A DNA stretch of 64,000 nt. Source: Enterocloster asparagiformis (GTDB taxonomy: Bacteria > Bacillota > Clostridia > Lachnospirales > Lachnospiraceae). Below, one piece after another: positions 1 through 8,701 of this stretch. The translations under genes were made by a program, and so were the position numbers. The stretch lies in NCBI GenBank assembly GCA_018380885.1, contig JAGZSY010000016.1:59284-123283 (forward strand). The letters run 5' to 3'. The notes below the pieces were generated by a model. The model had not been told where the DNA came from, did no database searches, and saw only the letters and a program-made list of their open reading frames with translations. Positions within the stretch are counted from its first letter, which is position 1; every line of letters starts with the position of its first letter.

Positions 1-1030
1 GAATCTGGTAAATGCTGATGTTCGTGACGCCCAGCACCGCCGTCACGTCAGGGCCGGCGCAGGCGTAAGCGCCCGTGTTCAGCACCGCGTTTAAGTAAAG
101 GGATTTCAGCGTGCCGTCCTTCATGGCCCCCAGCTTTACCGTGATATAGCCGGAATGCCTGGTGGGCGATGCGATAAAATCTTCCTTGCGGTCGTAGACC
201 AGGCGCACCGGCCTTTTCGCCATGATCGCCAGTGCGGCCGCGATGGGCTCCGCCTTGGCGCTGGTCCCCACATGGGAGCCGAAGGCTCCGCCGATGTAGG
301 GCGGATTGAGCACCCGGACGCTGCTGGCCGGAAGGCCGAACAGTTTGGCCAAAAGCCCTCTTAAGGGATGGGGGCTCTGGGTGGTGGACCACACGGTCAG
401 CTTTCCCGACCTGGTGAAGCTGGCCACCGCGGACTGGGTCTCCAGCTGGCAGTGCTTCACCACCGGGAGTTTATAGTGCTCTTCAATGACCACGTCGCTC
501 TGTTCAAACCCCTGGCCGATATCCCCCATGGGCAGCTTTGCCATTCCGGCGATGTTGTTGCCCAGAAAACAGGGATGGACCGCGGGGGCCTCCGGCTTCA
601 TGGCCTCCAGCGGATCGAATACCGCCGGGAGCTCCTCATATTCCACACGGATCAGCTTCAGGGCCTCCAGGGCAATCTCCTCGCTGTCGGCCGCCACGGC
701 CGCCACCTCGTCGCCCACATAGCGCAGCTCCCGGTTGAAAATCTGCTCATCCTCCACGGGCACCGCCGGGGGGTTGGCCTCGCTGCAGGAGCTGTTGTAC
801 CGGACGTCCGTGGTATTTTCCCAGGTCGCCACCGCGGCCACTCCGGGCAGCGCTTCCGCCTGGGAGACGTCGATGGACACGATGCGCGCGTGGGGGTACG
901 GACTCCGCAAAACCTTGGCGTGCAGCATTCCGGGGAAATTTAGGTCGGTTGTGAAAACAGCTTCCCCCGTCACCTTCTCCACCGCGTCGATTCTGGGAAT
1001 TGATCTGCCTACTGCTCCTTCAGGTTTCAT
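1..1030 (-). CDS. Molybdenum hydroxylase large (Moco-binding) subunit, set 1, partial
   Basis: N-terminal 343 codons of a xanthine dehydrogenase-family molybdopterin subunit; the C-terminus, with the expected catalytic glutamate, lies outside the window. The start is the ATG at 1030, which overlaps the stop of the upstream 2Fe-2S subunit (ATGA). Visible are the family N-terminus (GRSIPRIDAVEKVTGEA), the RYVGDEVAAVAA segment of the a/b hammerhead domain and the PYIGGAFGSH segment expected near the cofactor. It should pair with the 2Fe-2S and FAD subunits encoded just upstream to make a three-subunit hydroxylase or dehydrogenase of an N-heterocycle, aldehyde or aromatic. The substrate cannot be read from the sequence. 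Confidence 0.88.
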   Translation of the reverse strand, partial: MKPEGAVGRSIPRIDAVEKVTGEAVFTTDLNFPGMLHAKVLRSPYPHARIVSIDVSQAEALPGVAAVATWENTTDVRYNSSCSEANPPAVPVEDEQIFNRELRYVGDEVAAVAADSEEIALEALKLIRVEYEELPAVFDPLEAMKPEAPAVHPCFLGNNIAGMAKLPMGDIGQGFEQSDVVIEEHYKLPVVKHCQLETQSAVASFTRSGKLTVWSTTQSPHPLRGLLAKLFGLPASSVRVLNPPYIGGAFGSHVGTSAKAEPIAAALAIMAKRPVRLVYDRKEDFIASPTRHSGYITVKLGAMKDGTLKSLYLNAVLNTGAYACAGPDVTAVLGVTNISIYQI

Positions 1031-1539
1031 CCGCCATACCTCCCTTCCGCTTCCAGGCGCTCGTTTCTCAGCCGGATGGCTTTGGCCGCCAGCTCAACCG
1101 CCTCCTCGATTTTCACATAACCCGTACAGCGGCAGATATTTCCCGCCAGCGCCGTGCGAATCTCCTCCCGGGTGGGGTCCGGCTTTCGGTCCAGCAGCGC
1201 CTTGGCGGACAACACCATGCCGGGCGTACAGAATCCGCACTGCACGGCGCCCGCGTCCACAAACGCCTGCTGGATCGGATGTAATTTTCCATTTTCTTCC
1301 AAACCTTCGATGGTAACAACGCTGGTCCCCTCCGCCTTGACGGACGGCACCATACAGGAGTTGACCGCATCCCCGTCCATGATCACGGTGCAGGCCCCGC
1401 ACTCCCCCTGGCCGCAGCCCTTCTTGGTGCCGGTCAGGTTCAGGCGGTCCCGGAGCGTGTCGGCCAGCATCTCAAAGGGCTCCACCGCCACCGCAGTTTC
1501 TTTTCCATTTAATGTAAAATGAATCAACTGGTTATCCAT
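1027..1539 (-). CDS. Molybdenum hydroxylase 2Fe-2S subunit, set 1
   Basis: 170-aa small subunit with two [2Fe-2S] clusters. The plant-ferredoxin-type domain carries GCGQGECGACTV, and the helical second domain carries CGFCTPGMV and NICRCTGY, the canonical CoxS/XdhC pattern. It passes electrons between the Moco in the large subunit and the FAD subunit. A longer frame runs upstream, but the ATG at 1539 gives the normal family N-terminus (MDNQLIHFTLNG). The gene overlaps the FAD-subunit gene upstream by 8 nt and the Moco subunit downstream by 4 nt, so the three are translationally coupled. Confidence 0.92.
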   Translation of the reverse strand: MDNQLIHFTLNGKETAVAVEPFEMLADTLRDRLNLTGTKKGCGQGECGACTVIMDGDAVNSCMVPSVKAEGTSVVTIEGLEENGKLHPIQQAFVDAGAVQCGFCTPGMVLSAKALLDRKPDPTREEIRTALAGNICRCTGYVKIEEAVELAAKAIRLRNERLEAEGRYGG

Positions 1540-2413
1540 GCGCCTCCTCCTTTCTCCCCGCGTCCTCCCAGGCTGTGGAGAGGGCTTCCTCGACCAGGGC
1601 GGGCAGAACCTCCAGCCGGTATTTTCTGGAGCCGCGCACCAGGCTGTCCCTGGGATTGGCATTCTTTAAGGCCAATGCTCCGGCCTGGGCCCACAGGGCG
1701 GCCCCGCCCTCCTGGCCCATGAGAAATTGCTCGGCCTGGGCCGCCCTCACCGGCCCAACGCCCACCGGTGCCATGGCGATCCGCACGTCCTTCACCAGAC
1801 CGTCCTGCCGTCTGATCCAGGCGGCCACACACAGCATGGGCAGCGCCAGGGCCTTGCGCTGCTGCAGCCTCACGTACCCGCTGCCGGTCCCAGCTTCCGC
1901 CGGAACCAGAAAACAGGTGAGGATGCTTTTGCCGCTGTCCACGCGGCTCCTGCCGAATCCCGCGTACAGCTCCTCCACCGGAACCACGGCTTCCTCCCGG
2001 CCGGTCAGAATCCTGGCCTTGGCTCCCATCGCCACCAGCGCCACCGCGCTGTCCGCCGCGGGCTGGGCGTTTACCACATTGCCCGCCAGGGTGCTGGAAT
2101 TGCGAATCTGATTGGAGCCCACCATGGAGGACGCCTGGGCCAGGCACGCCGCAGCCTCCTGCACAAGCTCGCTCGCCGCAGCCTGGTTGTGCGTAACTCC
2201 CGCCCCGATGAGGATCGTCTGATCCCGTTTTTCGATCTGTCTCAGCTCTTTTATCTTGGTGATATCCACCAGAACGTCCGGACAGTGCTTGCCATCCTTG
2301 ATGTCCAGCACCAAATCCGTTCCCCCGGCCATCACCCTGGCTTTCCCCGTATGCTTCTGCAGCAGGCCGGCGGCTTCCTCCACCGTCTGCGGCACATAAT
2401 AAGCCTGAACCAT
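1532..2413 (-). CDS. Molybdenum hydroxylase FAD-binding subunit, set 1
   Basis: 293-aa CoxM/XdhB-type FAD subunit of normal length. The N-terminal FAD motif MAGGTDLVLDIKDG (about residues 28-41) and the second FAD motif SSTLAGNVVNAQPAAD (about 105-120) are both present, followed by a CO-dehydrogenase flavoprotein C-terminal domain. It transfers electrons between the 2Fe-2S subunit and an external acceptor. Unlike the set 2 FAD subunit in this operon it has no inserted domain and no extra cysteines in the mid-region, so the two enzymes probably use different electron partners. Confidence 0.92.
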   Translation of the reverse strand: MVQAYYVPQTVEEAAGLLQKHTGKARVMAGGTDLVLDIKDGKHCPDVLVDITKIKELRQIEKRDQTILIGAGVTHNQAAASELVQEAAACLAQASSMVGSNQIRNSSTLAGNVVNAQPAADSAVALVAMGAKARILTGREEAVVPVEELYAGFGRSRVDSGKSILTCFLVPAEAGTGSGYVRLQQRKALALPMLCVAAWIRRQDGLVKDVRIAMAPVGVGPVRAAQAEQFLMGQEGGAALWAQAGALALKNANPRDSLVRGSRKYRLEVLPALVEEALSTAWEDAGRKEEAHG

Positions 2414-2598
2414 ATACAGCCCCCTCTCTCCTGCGCGGCGGGCGACGCGGCCTGCGCCGCGGATATTCCCGCCGCATTACGCCTGCGGCCGATCACTGCT
2501 CCACCGACAATCCTTGCGGACGGCTCCCGCTTCACCGCCAGCCTCTGCGGCCGGCAGCTCCGCCGCCGACAATCCCCGCGGACGGCTCCCGCCGCCTT
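2414..2598. repeat. GC-rich gap with a 27-bp direct repeat
   Basis: This 185-bp gap within the hydroxylase operon has no plausible gene. It contains two 27-bp direct copies beginning CCGACAATCC and ending CGGACGGCTCCCGC (2504-2530 and 2566-2592) that differ at two positions and are offset by 62 bp. Surrounding sequence is GCC/CGG-rich. It resembles the other GC-rich intercistronic spacers in this window and may form strong RNA structure. Confidence 0.6.
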
Positions 2599-3204
2599 CT
2601 ACCCGGCCGCCAGCGCCGCCAATATTTTCCGGTAATCCGCGGGCGTATCCATATCCATCACGCACCTCATATCCTCTGTCTCCATATAGCGCGCGGCCCC
2701 GTCAAAGGCTTTCAGCGCGCCCTTTAAGCCCATCTCCCCGTTGTAGTCCAGAATCTGTCCGATACAGGACGCGGAGATCACCGGCGGATGTCCCTTTCTC
2801 ATGCGGTAGGACGGATAGGCCACCAGGCAGTCCCCGCCGGCCTCATAGACCTTTAAAAGCTGCCGGATCATCCGGCCCGTCACCAGAGGATAGTCCACCG
2901 GGAGGATCAGAAACGCGCCGGTCTCCGGTCTCAACGCCTGGATTCCGGCCTTCACGGAGGTAAACATCCCCTCCCCGAACCGGGGATTTTGCGCAATGTA
3001 CGCCCCGCTTCCGTTCAGGTGGCGCTCCACCTCCTCCCCCCGGTAACCGGTGACCACTATGATCCGGTCCGCCACGGACTGCAGCATCTCCACCTGCCTG
3101 CGGATCACCGTGGTTTCCCCCAGCGGCAGGAGTGGCTTGAGCTCCCCCATCCGGGAAGAATAACCGGCAGCCAGAAGCACCGCTTCCACACAGGTCCTTT
3201 TCAC
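2599..3204 (-). CDS. MocA-like nucleotidyltransferase (Moco cytidylyltransferase family)
   Basis: About 201 aa. It starts with the family signature VEAVLLAAGYSSRMGELKPL (nucleotide-binding loop with LAAGxSxRMG and a downstream Lys) and has the ILPVDYPLVT metal/nucleotide motif. The chosen start is the GTG at 3204 because an AGGAGG sits 7 nt upstream; a longer frame to 3291 has no such site. Relatives attach CMP to molybdopterin (MocA), and such genes sit beside molybdenum hydroxylases. Here it lies between the two subunit sets, so it probably makes or tailors their cofactor (inference). Confidence 0.85.
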   Translation of the reverse strand: MKRTCVEAVLLAAGYSSRMGELKPLLPLGETTVIRRQVEMLQSVADRIIVVTGYRGEEVERHLNGSGAYIAQNPRFGEGMFTSVKAGIQALRPETGAFLILPVDYPLVTGRMIRQLLKVYEAGGDCLVAYPSYRMRKGHPPVISASCIGQILDYNGEMGLKGALKAFDGAARYMETEDMRCVMDMDTPADYRKILAALAAG

Positions 3205-3323
3205 AATGGCACCTCCTCCCCATCCCGCCCCGGACTTCCGCCGGGGCGGATGGCAAATCATTACCGGCGGGCTGCGCCTTTTGCCATGCACCCGGCACAG
3301 CCTCCGCGCAGACCGCCTCTCAG

Positions 3324-5705
3324 TTATTGTCCCGATGCAGCCCTGGCATTTAACAGTGAATTTTTCACCAATGTCCTGGCAATCTGCACCTTATACTCGT
3401 TTTTCGACAGCGGGATGGCGCCGCTCAGCGCGATCTCGGCCGCCTCTGCGGCCAGCTCCTCCGTTATCTCCTTGCCGGCGATAAACGCCTCGGCCGCTGC
3501 GGCCCTCAGCGGAATCGGGGCCACGGCGCCCAGCACGATCCTGGCGTCCGCCACCTTTCCGCCCTCAAGCTTGTAAGCCGCCGCCACACTGACCACGGCG
3601 AAATCGTGGGAATCACGCACGCGGTACTTGTCATACCCCATTTTGTACTCCCTCATGGAGACGGGAACCACAATTTCCGTTACAATCTCATCCTCATCCA
3701 CCAGCCGGCAGTGGGCCTTCTTCATCATATCGCCGATCTTCTCCCGGCGTTTGTTGGTAACGATCTCCGCGTCCATAGCCGTCAGCACGGTGGCCACATC
3801 CGAGGGGTTGACCGCCAGGCAGCCGCAGTTAAAGCACCGCTTGGCCTCCTCCTGTACCGCCTCCCAGGACAGCCCGTAGGAGTCCTCCAGATGCAGTCCC
3901 CGCTCCTCCTTAGGCCGCTCCGGAAGCTTCGCCCCCTGGGAATGGCAGGTGCTGGAGGCGTCGAACTTCACAAGCTCTCCCAAGGGATGCTCGTGGTTTT
4001 TCGCCGGCTGTCCGGTCATAAAGCTGTCCACGAACACAGCCGCTTTCTTTCCGTCCGCAATTGCGTCCACCACGGTCTTGGGGCCCGTGGTCACGTCGCC
4101 CACCGCGAATACCTTGGGGATGCTGGTCTTTAACGTATCCGGCTCCACGGAAATAAGTCCGCGGTTTACCTTCAGCTCCAGCTCCTCGCCCAGGAAGGAC
4201 AAGTCCGTTTTCTGTCCCACCGCCATGAGGATGGAATTTCCTTCCAGCCGCGTGGTGTCGTCCTCGTCGTATGCCGGGGCGAAATGTCCGTTTTCGTCGA
4301 ACACCTGGGTGCACCGTTTCAGCACCAATCCTGTGATCTGTCCGTCCTGTCTGAGAATCTCCTTGGGCCCCCAGGAATTCATGATGGTGATTCCCTCTTC
4401 CCTGGCCCTGGCCACCTCTTCCTCGCTGGCCGGCATGTGCTTCTCGTCCTCCAGGCAGGCCATAATAACATTGGCTGCCCCCAGGCGTTTTGCAGTGATG
4501 GCCACGTCCACGGCCACGTTGCCTCCGCCCACTACGATAATGTCCTTGCCGATCTTGCTCTCCATCCACTTGTTGACTTCGATGAGGAAATCCAGGCCAA
4601 AGGTGGTCAGCTCCTCGCCGTCCAGCCCGATTAACGGCCGTTTCCAGGCTCCGGTATTTAAAAATACGCTGTCAAACTGTTCCACCAGATCGCTGACCGG
4701 AATATCCCGGCCGATTTCAGTCCCTGTCTTAAACTGGATGCCCATGGCCTCCAGGGCGGAGATCAGCTTTTTCACAATGTCCTTGGGAAGCCGGTATTCG
4801 GGAATGGCATAGCGCAGAAGCCCGCCCGCCTCCTCCATCTTGTCGTACACCAGAACCTGGTGCCCCAGCCTGCGCAGATAGTAGGCCGCCGTCAGTCCCG
4901 CGGGGCCCGAGCCTACAATGGCGGTTTTTCTGCCGCTCTCCGCCTCCGGGGCCTTCATAAACCGTTCGGCGTTGTCCAGGATATAGTCTCCCACATACCG
5001 CTCCAGGCCGCCGATATTCACGTGCTCGTCAAACTCCTCCCGCTTGCAGTTCATTTGACAGAAATGCGTGCAGACGCGGGATGTGATGGCCGGGATGGGG
5101 TTGGATTCCATCAAAATGGAAGCCGCGCCGTCCAAATCCCCCGCCCGGATGCAGGCCAGGTATTCCGGCACGTCCACATGGGCCGGGCAATTCTGGGAAC
5201 AGCCGCTGAGGTTCACCTTTTTGGCCCCAAAGATCGAATGGTTCCGGTTCTCCCCCGTCATGGCGTTGCAGTAGTCCCCGCCCTTTCTCAGGCAGCGGAT
5301 TCTGCCGCCGATCTCGTCGGGATAGCGGTAATACCAGCAGCGCACATCCTGGCAGAGATTTCCGCCGATGGTGGCCAGATTGCGGATCAGAGGGGTTGCC
5401 ACGCTCTTTGCCGCCATGGCTAACGCCTGGTAGCCGTCGTTCACCTCTGCCGACTCGGCGATGTCGCAGAGCTTGGCCGCCGCGCCGATTTTCAGCCCTT
5501 CCTCATCCGCCGTGATGTGATCTAAGCCCTCCACGGTCTTGATATTGACCAGCTGCTCCGGATAGTCCGGCTCCAGCTTATGTTTCAGCACACTGAGCAG
5601 ATCCGTGCCGCCTGCGATGATCCTGGAGCTTCCCGCCCCTTCTCTCAGGAGACCGGCCGCCTCATCGATACTTTCCGTATCAACATGGGCAAAATTTTTC
5701 AACAT
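3324..5705 (-). CDS. FAD subunit of molybdenum hydroxylase with inserted GltD-like oxidoreductase
   Basis: 793 aa, against about 290-330 for a normal FAD subunit. Residues 1-160 are the first half of a CoxM/HcrB-type FAD domain (AGGTDLLSVL; ATIGGNLCQD), with four cysteines (118, 123, 138, 146) spaced like the extra 4Fe-4S loop of 4-hydroxybenzoyl-CoA reductase beta subunits. Residues 161-628 are a GltD-like module: Fe-S cysteines (CSQNCPAHVDVP; VCTHFCQMNC), first dinucleotide fold VGSGPAGLTAAY (about 264-275), second VVGGGNVAVDVA (about 391-402) and FAVGDVTTGPKTVVDAI (about 533-549), ending RCFNCGC. The FAD domain then resumes at 629 with CLAVNPSDVATVLTAMDAE and runs to the end. No frameshift is visible. 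It starts 4 nt after the large-subunit stop. Confidence 0.93.
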   Translation of the reverse strand: MLKNFAHVDTESIDEAAGLLREGAGSSRIIAGGTDLLSVLKHKLEPDYPEQLVNIKTVEGLDHITADEEGLKIGAAAKLCDIAESAEVNDGYQALAMAAKSVATPLIRNLATIGGNLCQDVRCWYYRYPDEIGGRIRCLRKGGDYCNAMTGENRNHSIFGAKKVNLSGCSQNCPAHVDVPEYLACIRAGDLDGAASILMESNPIPAITSRVCTHFCQMNCKREEFDEHVNIGGLERYVGDYILDNAERFMKAPEAESGRKTAIVGSGPAGLTAAYYLRRLGHQVLVYDKMEEAGGLLRYAIPEYRLPKDIVKKLISALEAMGIQFKTGTEIGRDIPVSDLVEQFDSVFLNTGAWKRPLIGLDGEELTTFGLDFLIEVNKWMESKIGKDIIVVGGGNVAVDVAITAKRLGAANVIMACLEDEKHMPASEEEVARAREEGITIMNSWGPKEILRQDGQITGLVLKRCTQVFDENGHFAPAYDEDDTTRLEGNSILMAVGQKTDLSFLGEELELKVNRGLISVEPDTLKTSIPKVFAVGDVTTGPKTVVDAIADGKKAAVFVDSFMTGQPAKNHEHPLGELVKFDASSTCHSQGAKLPERPKEERGLHLEDSYGLSWEAVQEEAKRCFNCGCLAVNPSDVATVLTAMDAEIVTNKRREKIGDMMKKAHCRLVDEDEIVTEIVVPVSMREYKMGYDKYRVRDSHDFAVVSVAAAYKLEGGKVADARIVLGAVAPIPLRAAAAEAFIAGKEITEELAAEAAEIALSGAIPLSKNEYKVQIARTLVKNSLLNARAASGQ

Positions 5706-5709
5706 AATC

Positions 5710-7977
5710 TCACCTCGCCTTTCCTAATGCCTTTAAGATGTTCTCCGGTGTAAGGGGATAATCCATGAGCTGTATGCCGATGGCGTTGGACACAGCCATC
5801 ATGATCGCGCCCGGAAGCGGCGCCCCGGATATCTCGCCCACGCCGATGCCGCCGAATGCGCTCAGATCGTTGGGCGTTTCCTCTATGTGCGTCTCAAAAA
5901 CCGGAAGCTCCGGGAATACTCTCCACTTAAAATCCACCAGGTTGTTGGTCAGGAACCGGCCGGTCCCCTCGTCGAGAACCATCTCCTCGTTGATGGCGCT
6001 GTCGCTTCCGCAGCTTCCAAGGCCGCCCTCCAGCTGCATCTTCAAGTTGTACGGCTCAATGACCTGGCCCACGTCCGTGCCCTCCACGATGCGCACGATC
6101 TTGGCCGCGCCCGTTTCCGTGTCCACCTCCACTTCCACGAAGGAAATCATGAAGCAGGGCTTGGAGTGATCCATCTCAAACACGCCGTGCCCGGTGATGG
6201 TGTTCATGGGGCCCAGCACCGCGATCCACGGGATGGCCGCCTGGGGATTCTCTTTGATAAATATGATGCCGTCCCTGGTATCCAGCGCCTCCGCAGGACA
6301 TTGCAGCACAGCGGAAGCCCGCTCCAGAAGCTCGGCCTTCGCCTGCCTGGCGGCGTCTCCCACCATGCGCCCGTAGACCAGGGTGCCTCTGGAACCCGCC
6401 AGTCCCCAATCCCACGGGTTATCCTGGCTGTCCGGCGTGGAGATCGTGACCTTATCCAGCGGAAGATTCAGGATTTCCGCCGCCATCTTCACCACCGCGG
6501 ACCTCTGGCCCATGCCGGATTCCGCGATACAGACGTTGATATTGGCCGTGCCCCACCCATCAATCTTGACAAACGCTTCCCCGTGGAGCATACCGCAGTC
6601 CGCGCTGCCGTGCACGCAGCAGCCCACGCCGTACTGCTTGCTGCCCACCGTCTTGTAGGGCTTCAGCCAGCCGGGGAACTTCTCCTTCCAGCCAAAATGC
6701 TCGGCCGCGTGGTCCATCACATCGTTGTAGCTTAAGAAATGGTTCTCCCACCAGTGGCCCTCCACCCAGTAGTAGCCGCCGTTGATATCGCACATATTTT
6801 TCTTAAAAAACTCCACCGGGTCCAGATTCATCTTCGCCATGGCCATGGACAGAATGGGAATCAGGGAGGCGTAGGACTCCTGGCCGCCGAATCCGCGGAT
6901 ACCGCCGGAACGGCAGCGGTTGGTGGCGATCAGATGGGGCTGGTAATTCCAGTGCTTGCACTTGTTCAGCAGCAGCATTGCCCGGCCCAGGCCGTTGGCG
7001 ATCTGCCCCTGGCCGAAGTCGGAGTGCACGCCGGAGCCCACCAGCCAGGTGCCCTCGTAGGCGTGTACGGTTCCGTCCGGCAGCAGGCCGATCTTGGCGG
7101 TCAGCTTGCTCCCCAGCCGCAGCATGTAGGTGGAGAGATGGGCCTCCTTGGAGATCACCAGCTTCACCGGCCTTCCGCAGGCCTTGGAGAGGGCCGCGCA
7201 GTACAGGCCTTCCATGGGCACCGTGTTCTTGCTGCCGAAGCTGCCGCCCACGTTGCAGGAGATCACGCGCACGTTCACGCCGGGCATGCCCAGCTGCATG
7301 ATCATTTTCTGGATATTGGGGCTCTGGAAGCTGCCCTTCATGGTACAGTTGTTCGGACCGTCCCACCAGGCCACCACGCCGGGGCTCTCAGCGGGAAGGG
7401 GATTGGATATGGTTTCATACCTGGAGGTTCCCTCCACCACCACGCTGCACTCCTCAAAGCCCTTTTTCGTGTCTCCCATCACGATATCCTGCAGCGCCTT
7501 GGGCCCGAAGGGCGGGCAGCCTCTGGAAATGATGTTGTTGGGGAACTGCTCATAGAGCTGGGGCGCTCCGTCCGCAATTGCCTCGTCCAGGTTCTGGACT
7601 GAGGGCAGCACCTCGTACTCCACCTCAATCAGCTCCGCAGCCTCGTCCGCCGCTCTCACGCTGGAGGCTGCGATCAGCGCCACCGGGTCGCCAACAAAGC
7701 GCACGTGTTTATCCAGCAGGCGCTTCTGGGCCGGCATACCGGTGATCCAGTCAAATGCGTTTTCATATGTAAGGATCGTCCTGACCCCCGGCACCTCCAG
7801 GGCCTTTGTCACGTCGATCTTGGTGATCATGGCGTGGGGATGGGGGCTCATCTTGATCTTGCCGTACAGCATATTGTGCATATGGATATCGTTGCAGTAC
7901 TCCGCCGCTCCCGTGACGATTCCCCGCGCGTCGATTCTGGGGGCCGGCTTACCGATATATCTGAATTCTTTCCCCAT
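5710..7977 (-). CDS. Molybdenum hydroxylase large (Moco-binding) subunit, set 2
   Basis: 755-aa full-length molybdopterin subunit of the xanthine dehydrogenase/aldehyde oxidase family. It has the N-terminal hammerhead domain (YIGKPAPRIDARGIVTGAAEY), CNVGGSFGSKN near the cofactor, GIRGFGGQES, and a C-terminal GVGEISGAPLPGA that holds the expected catalytic glutamate. The mid-region is rich in His and Trp (VEGHWWENHF). It sits between its 2Fe-2S partner (1 nt upstream) and the FAD/GltD fusion (4 nt downstream), so the three should form one complex. Family members hydroxylate heterocycles or reductively dehydroxylate aromatic CoA esters; the substrate here is unknown. Confidence 0.92.
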   Translation of the reverse strand: MGKEFRYIGKPAPRIDARGIVTGAAEYCNDIHMHNMLYGKIKMSPHPHAMITKIDVTKALEVPGVRTILTYENAFDWITGMPAQKRLLDKHVRFVGDPVALIAASSVRAADEAAELIEVEYEVLPSVQNLDEAIADGAPQLYEQFPNNIISRGCPPFGPKALQDIVMGDTKKGFEECSVVVEGTSRYETISNPLPAESPGVVAWWDGPNNCTMKGSFQSPNIQKMIMQLGMPGVNVRVISCNVGGSFGSKNTVPMEGLYCAALSKACGRPVKLVISKEAHLSTYMLRLGSKLTAKIGLLPDGTVHAYEGTWLVGSGVHSDFGQGQIANGLGRAMLLLNKCKHWNYQPHLIATNRCRSGGIRGFGGQESYASLIPILSMAMAKMNLDPVEFFKKNMCDINGGYYWVEGHWWENHFLSYNDVMDHAAEHFGWKEKFPGWLKPYKTVGSKQYGVGCCVHGSADCGMLHGEAFVKIDGWGTANINVCIAESGMGQRSAVVKMAAEILNLPLDKVTISTPDSQDNPWDWGLAGSRGTLVYGRMVGDAARQAKAELLERASAVLQCPAEALDTRDGIIFIKENPQAAIPWIAVLGPMNTITGHGVFEMDHSKPCFMISFVEVEVDTETGAAKIVRIVEGTDVGQVIEPYNLKMQLEGGLGSCGSDSAINEEMVLDEGTGRFLTNNLVDFKWRVFPELPVFETHIEETPNDLSAFGGIGVGEISGAPLPGAIMMAVSNAIGIQLMDYPLTPENILKALGKAR

Positions 7978-7978
7978 A

Positions 7979-8482
7979 TTATTTTCTCCTTTCCGCCGCC
8001 TGCTTCACTGCCTCCAGCACCTGGTAATGGCTGATGCACCTGCAGTAATTCCCGGCCAGCGCTTCCTTGATTTCCTCCTCGTCGGGGTGCGGATTTTCCT
8101 GAAGCAGCGCTTCCGCCGCCATGATGATTCCCGGCGTACAGTAGCCGCACTGGAACGCGGAGTGATCCACAAAGGCCTGCTGCACCTCGTCCAGCTCCCC
8201 GGTCCTGGGATCCTGGACGCCCTCGATGGTCTGAATGTCCGCGCCGTCGCACTCCACTGTCAGTATGGTACAGGAGGGAACCGCTTTGCCGTTTAAGATC
8301 ACCGTACAGCACCCGCAGGCGCCGTCGTCGCAGGATATCTTTGTCCCTGTCAGAAGCAGCCTTTCCCGCAATGTCTCGGCCAGCGTGTCCGCCGGCGATA
8401 TATCACCTGCCGAATTTCCCACGCCCAGCCGGTATACATCGCCGTTCACTGTGATTGTAACCGTGGTTTTCATTTTACTCAT
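7979..8482 (-). CDS. Molybdenum hydroxylase 2Fe-2S subunit, set 2
   Basis: 167-aa [2Fe-2S]x2 subunit and the first gene of the operon. Motifs are CDDGACGCCTV in the ferredoxin-like domain, and CGYCTPGI and GNYCRCISHYQV in the second domain. The last is unusual because the family normally reads CRCTGY. The start at 8482 (MSKMKTTVTI) is preceded by AAGGAGG; an in-frame extension to 8539 would run into the promoter palindrome and is rejected. Transcription probably begins near 8557 from the promoter described separately. Confidence 0.9.
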   Translation of the reverse strand: MSKMKTTVTITVNGDVYRLGVGNSAGDISPADTLAETLRERLLLTGTKISCDDGACGCCTVILNGKAVPSCTILTVECDGADIQTIEGVQDPRTGELDEVQQAFVDHSAFQCGYCTPGIIMAAEALLQENPHPDEEEIKEALAGNYCRCISHYQVLEAVKQAAERRK

Positions 8483-8532
8483 GAACCATAACCTCCTTGT
8501 ATTTGTGAAATTTGCTAATTTCCCGTTTGCAC

Positions 8533-8550
8533 TTGACAAAAAATAGTCAA
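8533..8550. promoter_or_regulatory. 18-bp palindrome shared with the ubiD leader
   Basis: The palindrome TTGAC-N8-GTCAA lies here and an identical 18-mer (19 with the next T) lies at 14620-14637 before ubiD. On the plus strand its first six bases are the -35 hexamer of the PucR-type gene (TTGACA, 18-bp spacer, TAATAT at 8557-8562). On the minus strand it falls in the hydroxylase leader, 50 bp before the start codon. Its conservation at 14620, where no plus-strand gene follows, suggests a binding site or RNA hairpin and not merely a promoter element. Confidence 0.65.
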
Positions 8551-8563
8551 TATGACTAATATA

Positions 8564-8619
8564 AGTATAGCATGATAATTTGTAACCATCCTACAAAAGG
8601 GGCCCCCTCGTTTTGTAGG
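8564..8619 (-). promoter_or_regulatory. Hydroxylase operon promoter with upstream inverted repeat
   Basis: On the minus strand an extended -10, TGCTATACT (8564-8572), has no good -35: the expected position reads AGGATG. Instead the inverted repeat CCTACAAAA-N12-TTTTGTAGG (8590-8619) ends 20 bp from TATACT. This is the layout of an activator-dependent promoter. The ubiD promoter has the same repeat, the same 12-bp spacer and the same 20-bp distance. The repeat also lies in the predicted 5' leader of the divergent PucR-type gene, so that protein may bind it and autoregulate (inference). Confidence 0.75.
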
Positions 8620-8701
8620 CGGCCGCACCAGCGCTACATCCGGCCGTGAACTGATTTTGGCAAATATCCGGCACCGGCTTTTGAAAGGACAGGGATCGAT
8701 T

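Noticed and set aside
8505..8525. Rex-like TTGTGAA in the hydroxylase leader
   Set aside because: The right arm (GCTAATT) does not fit the consensus.
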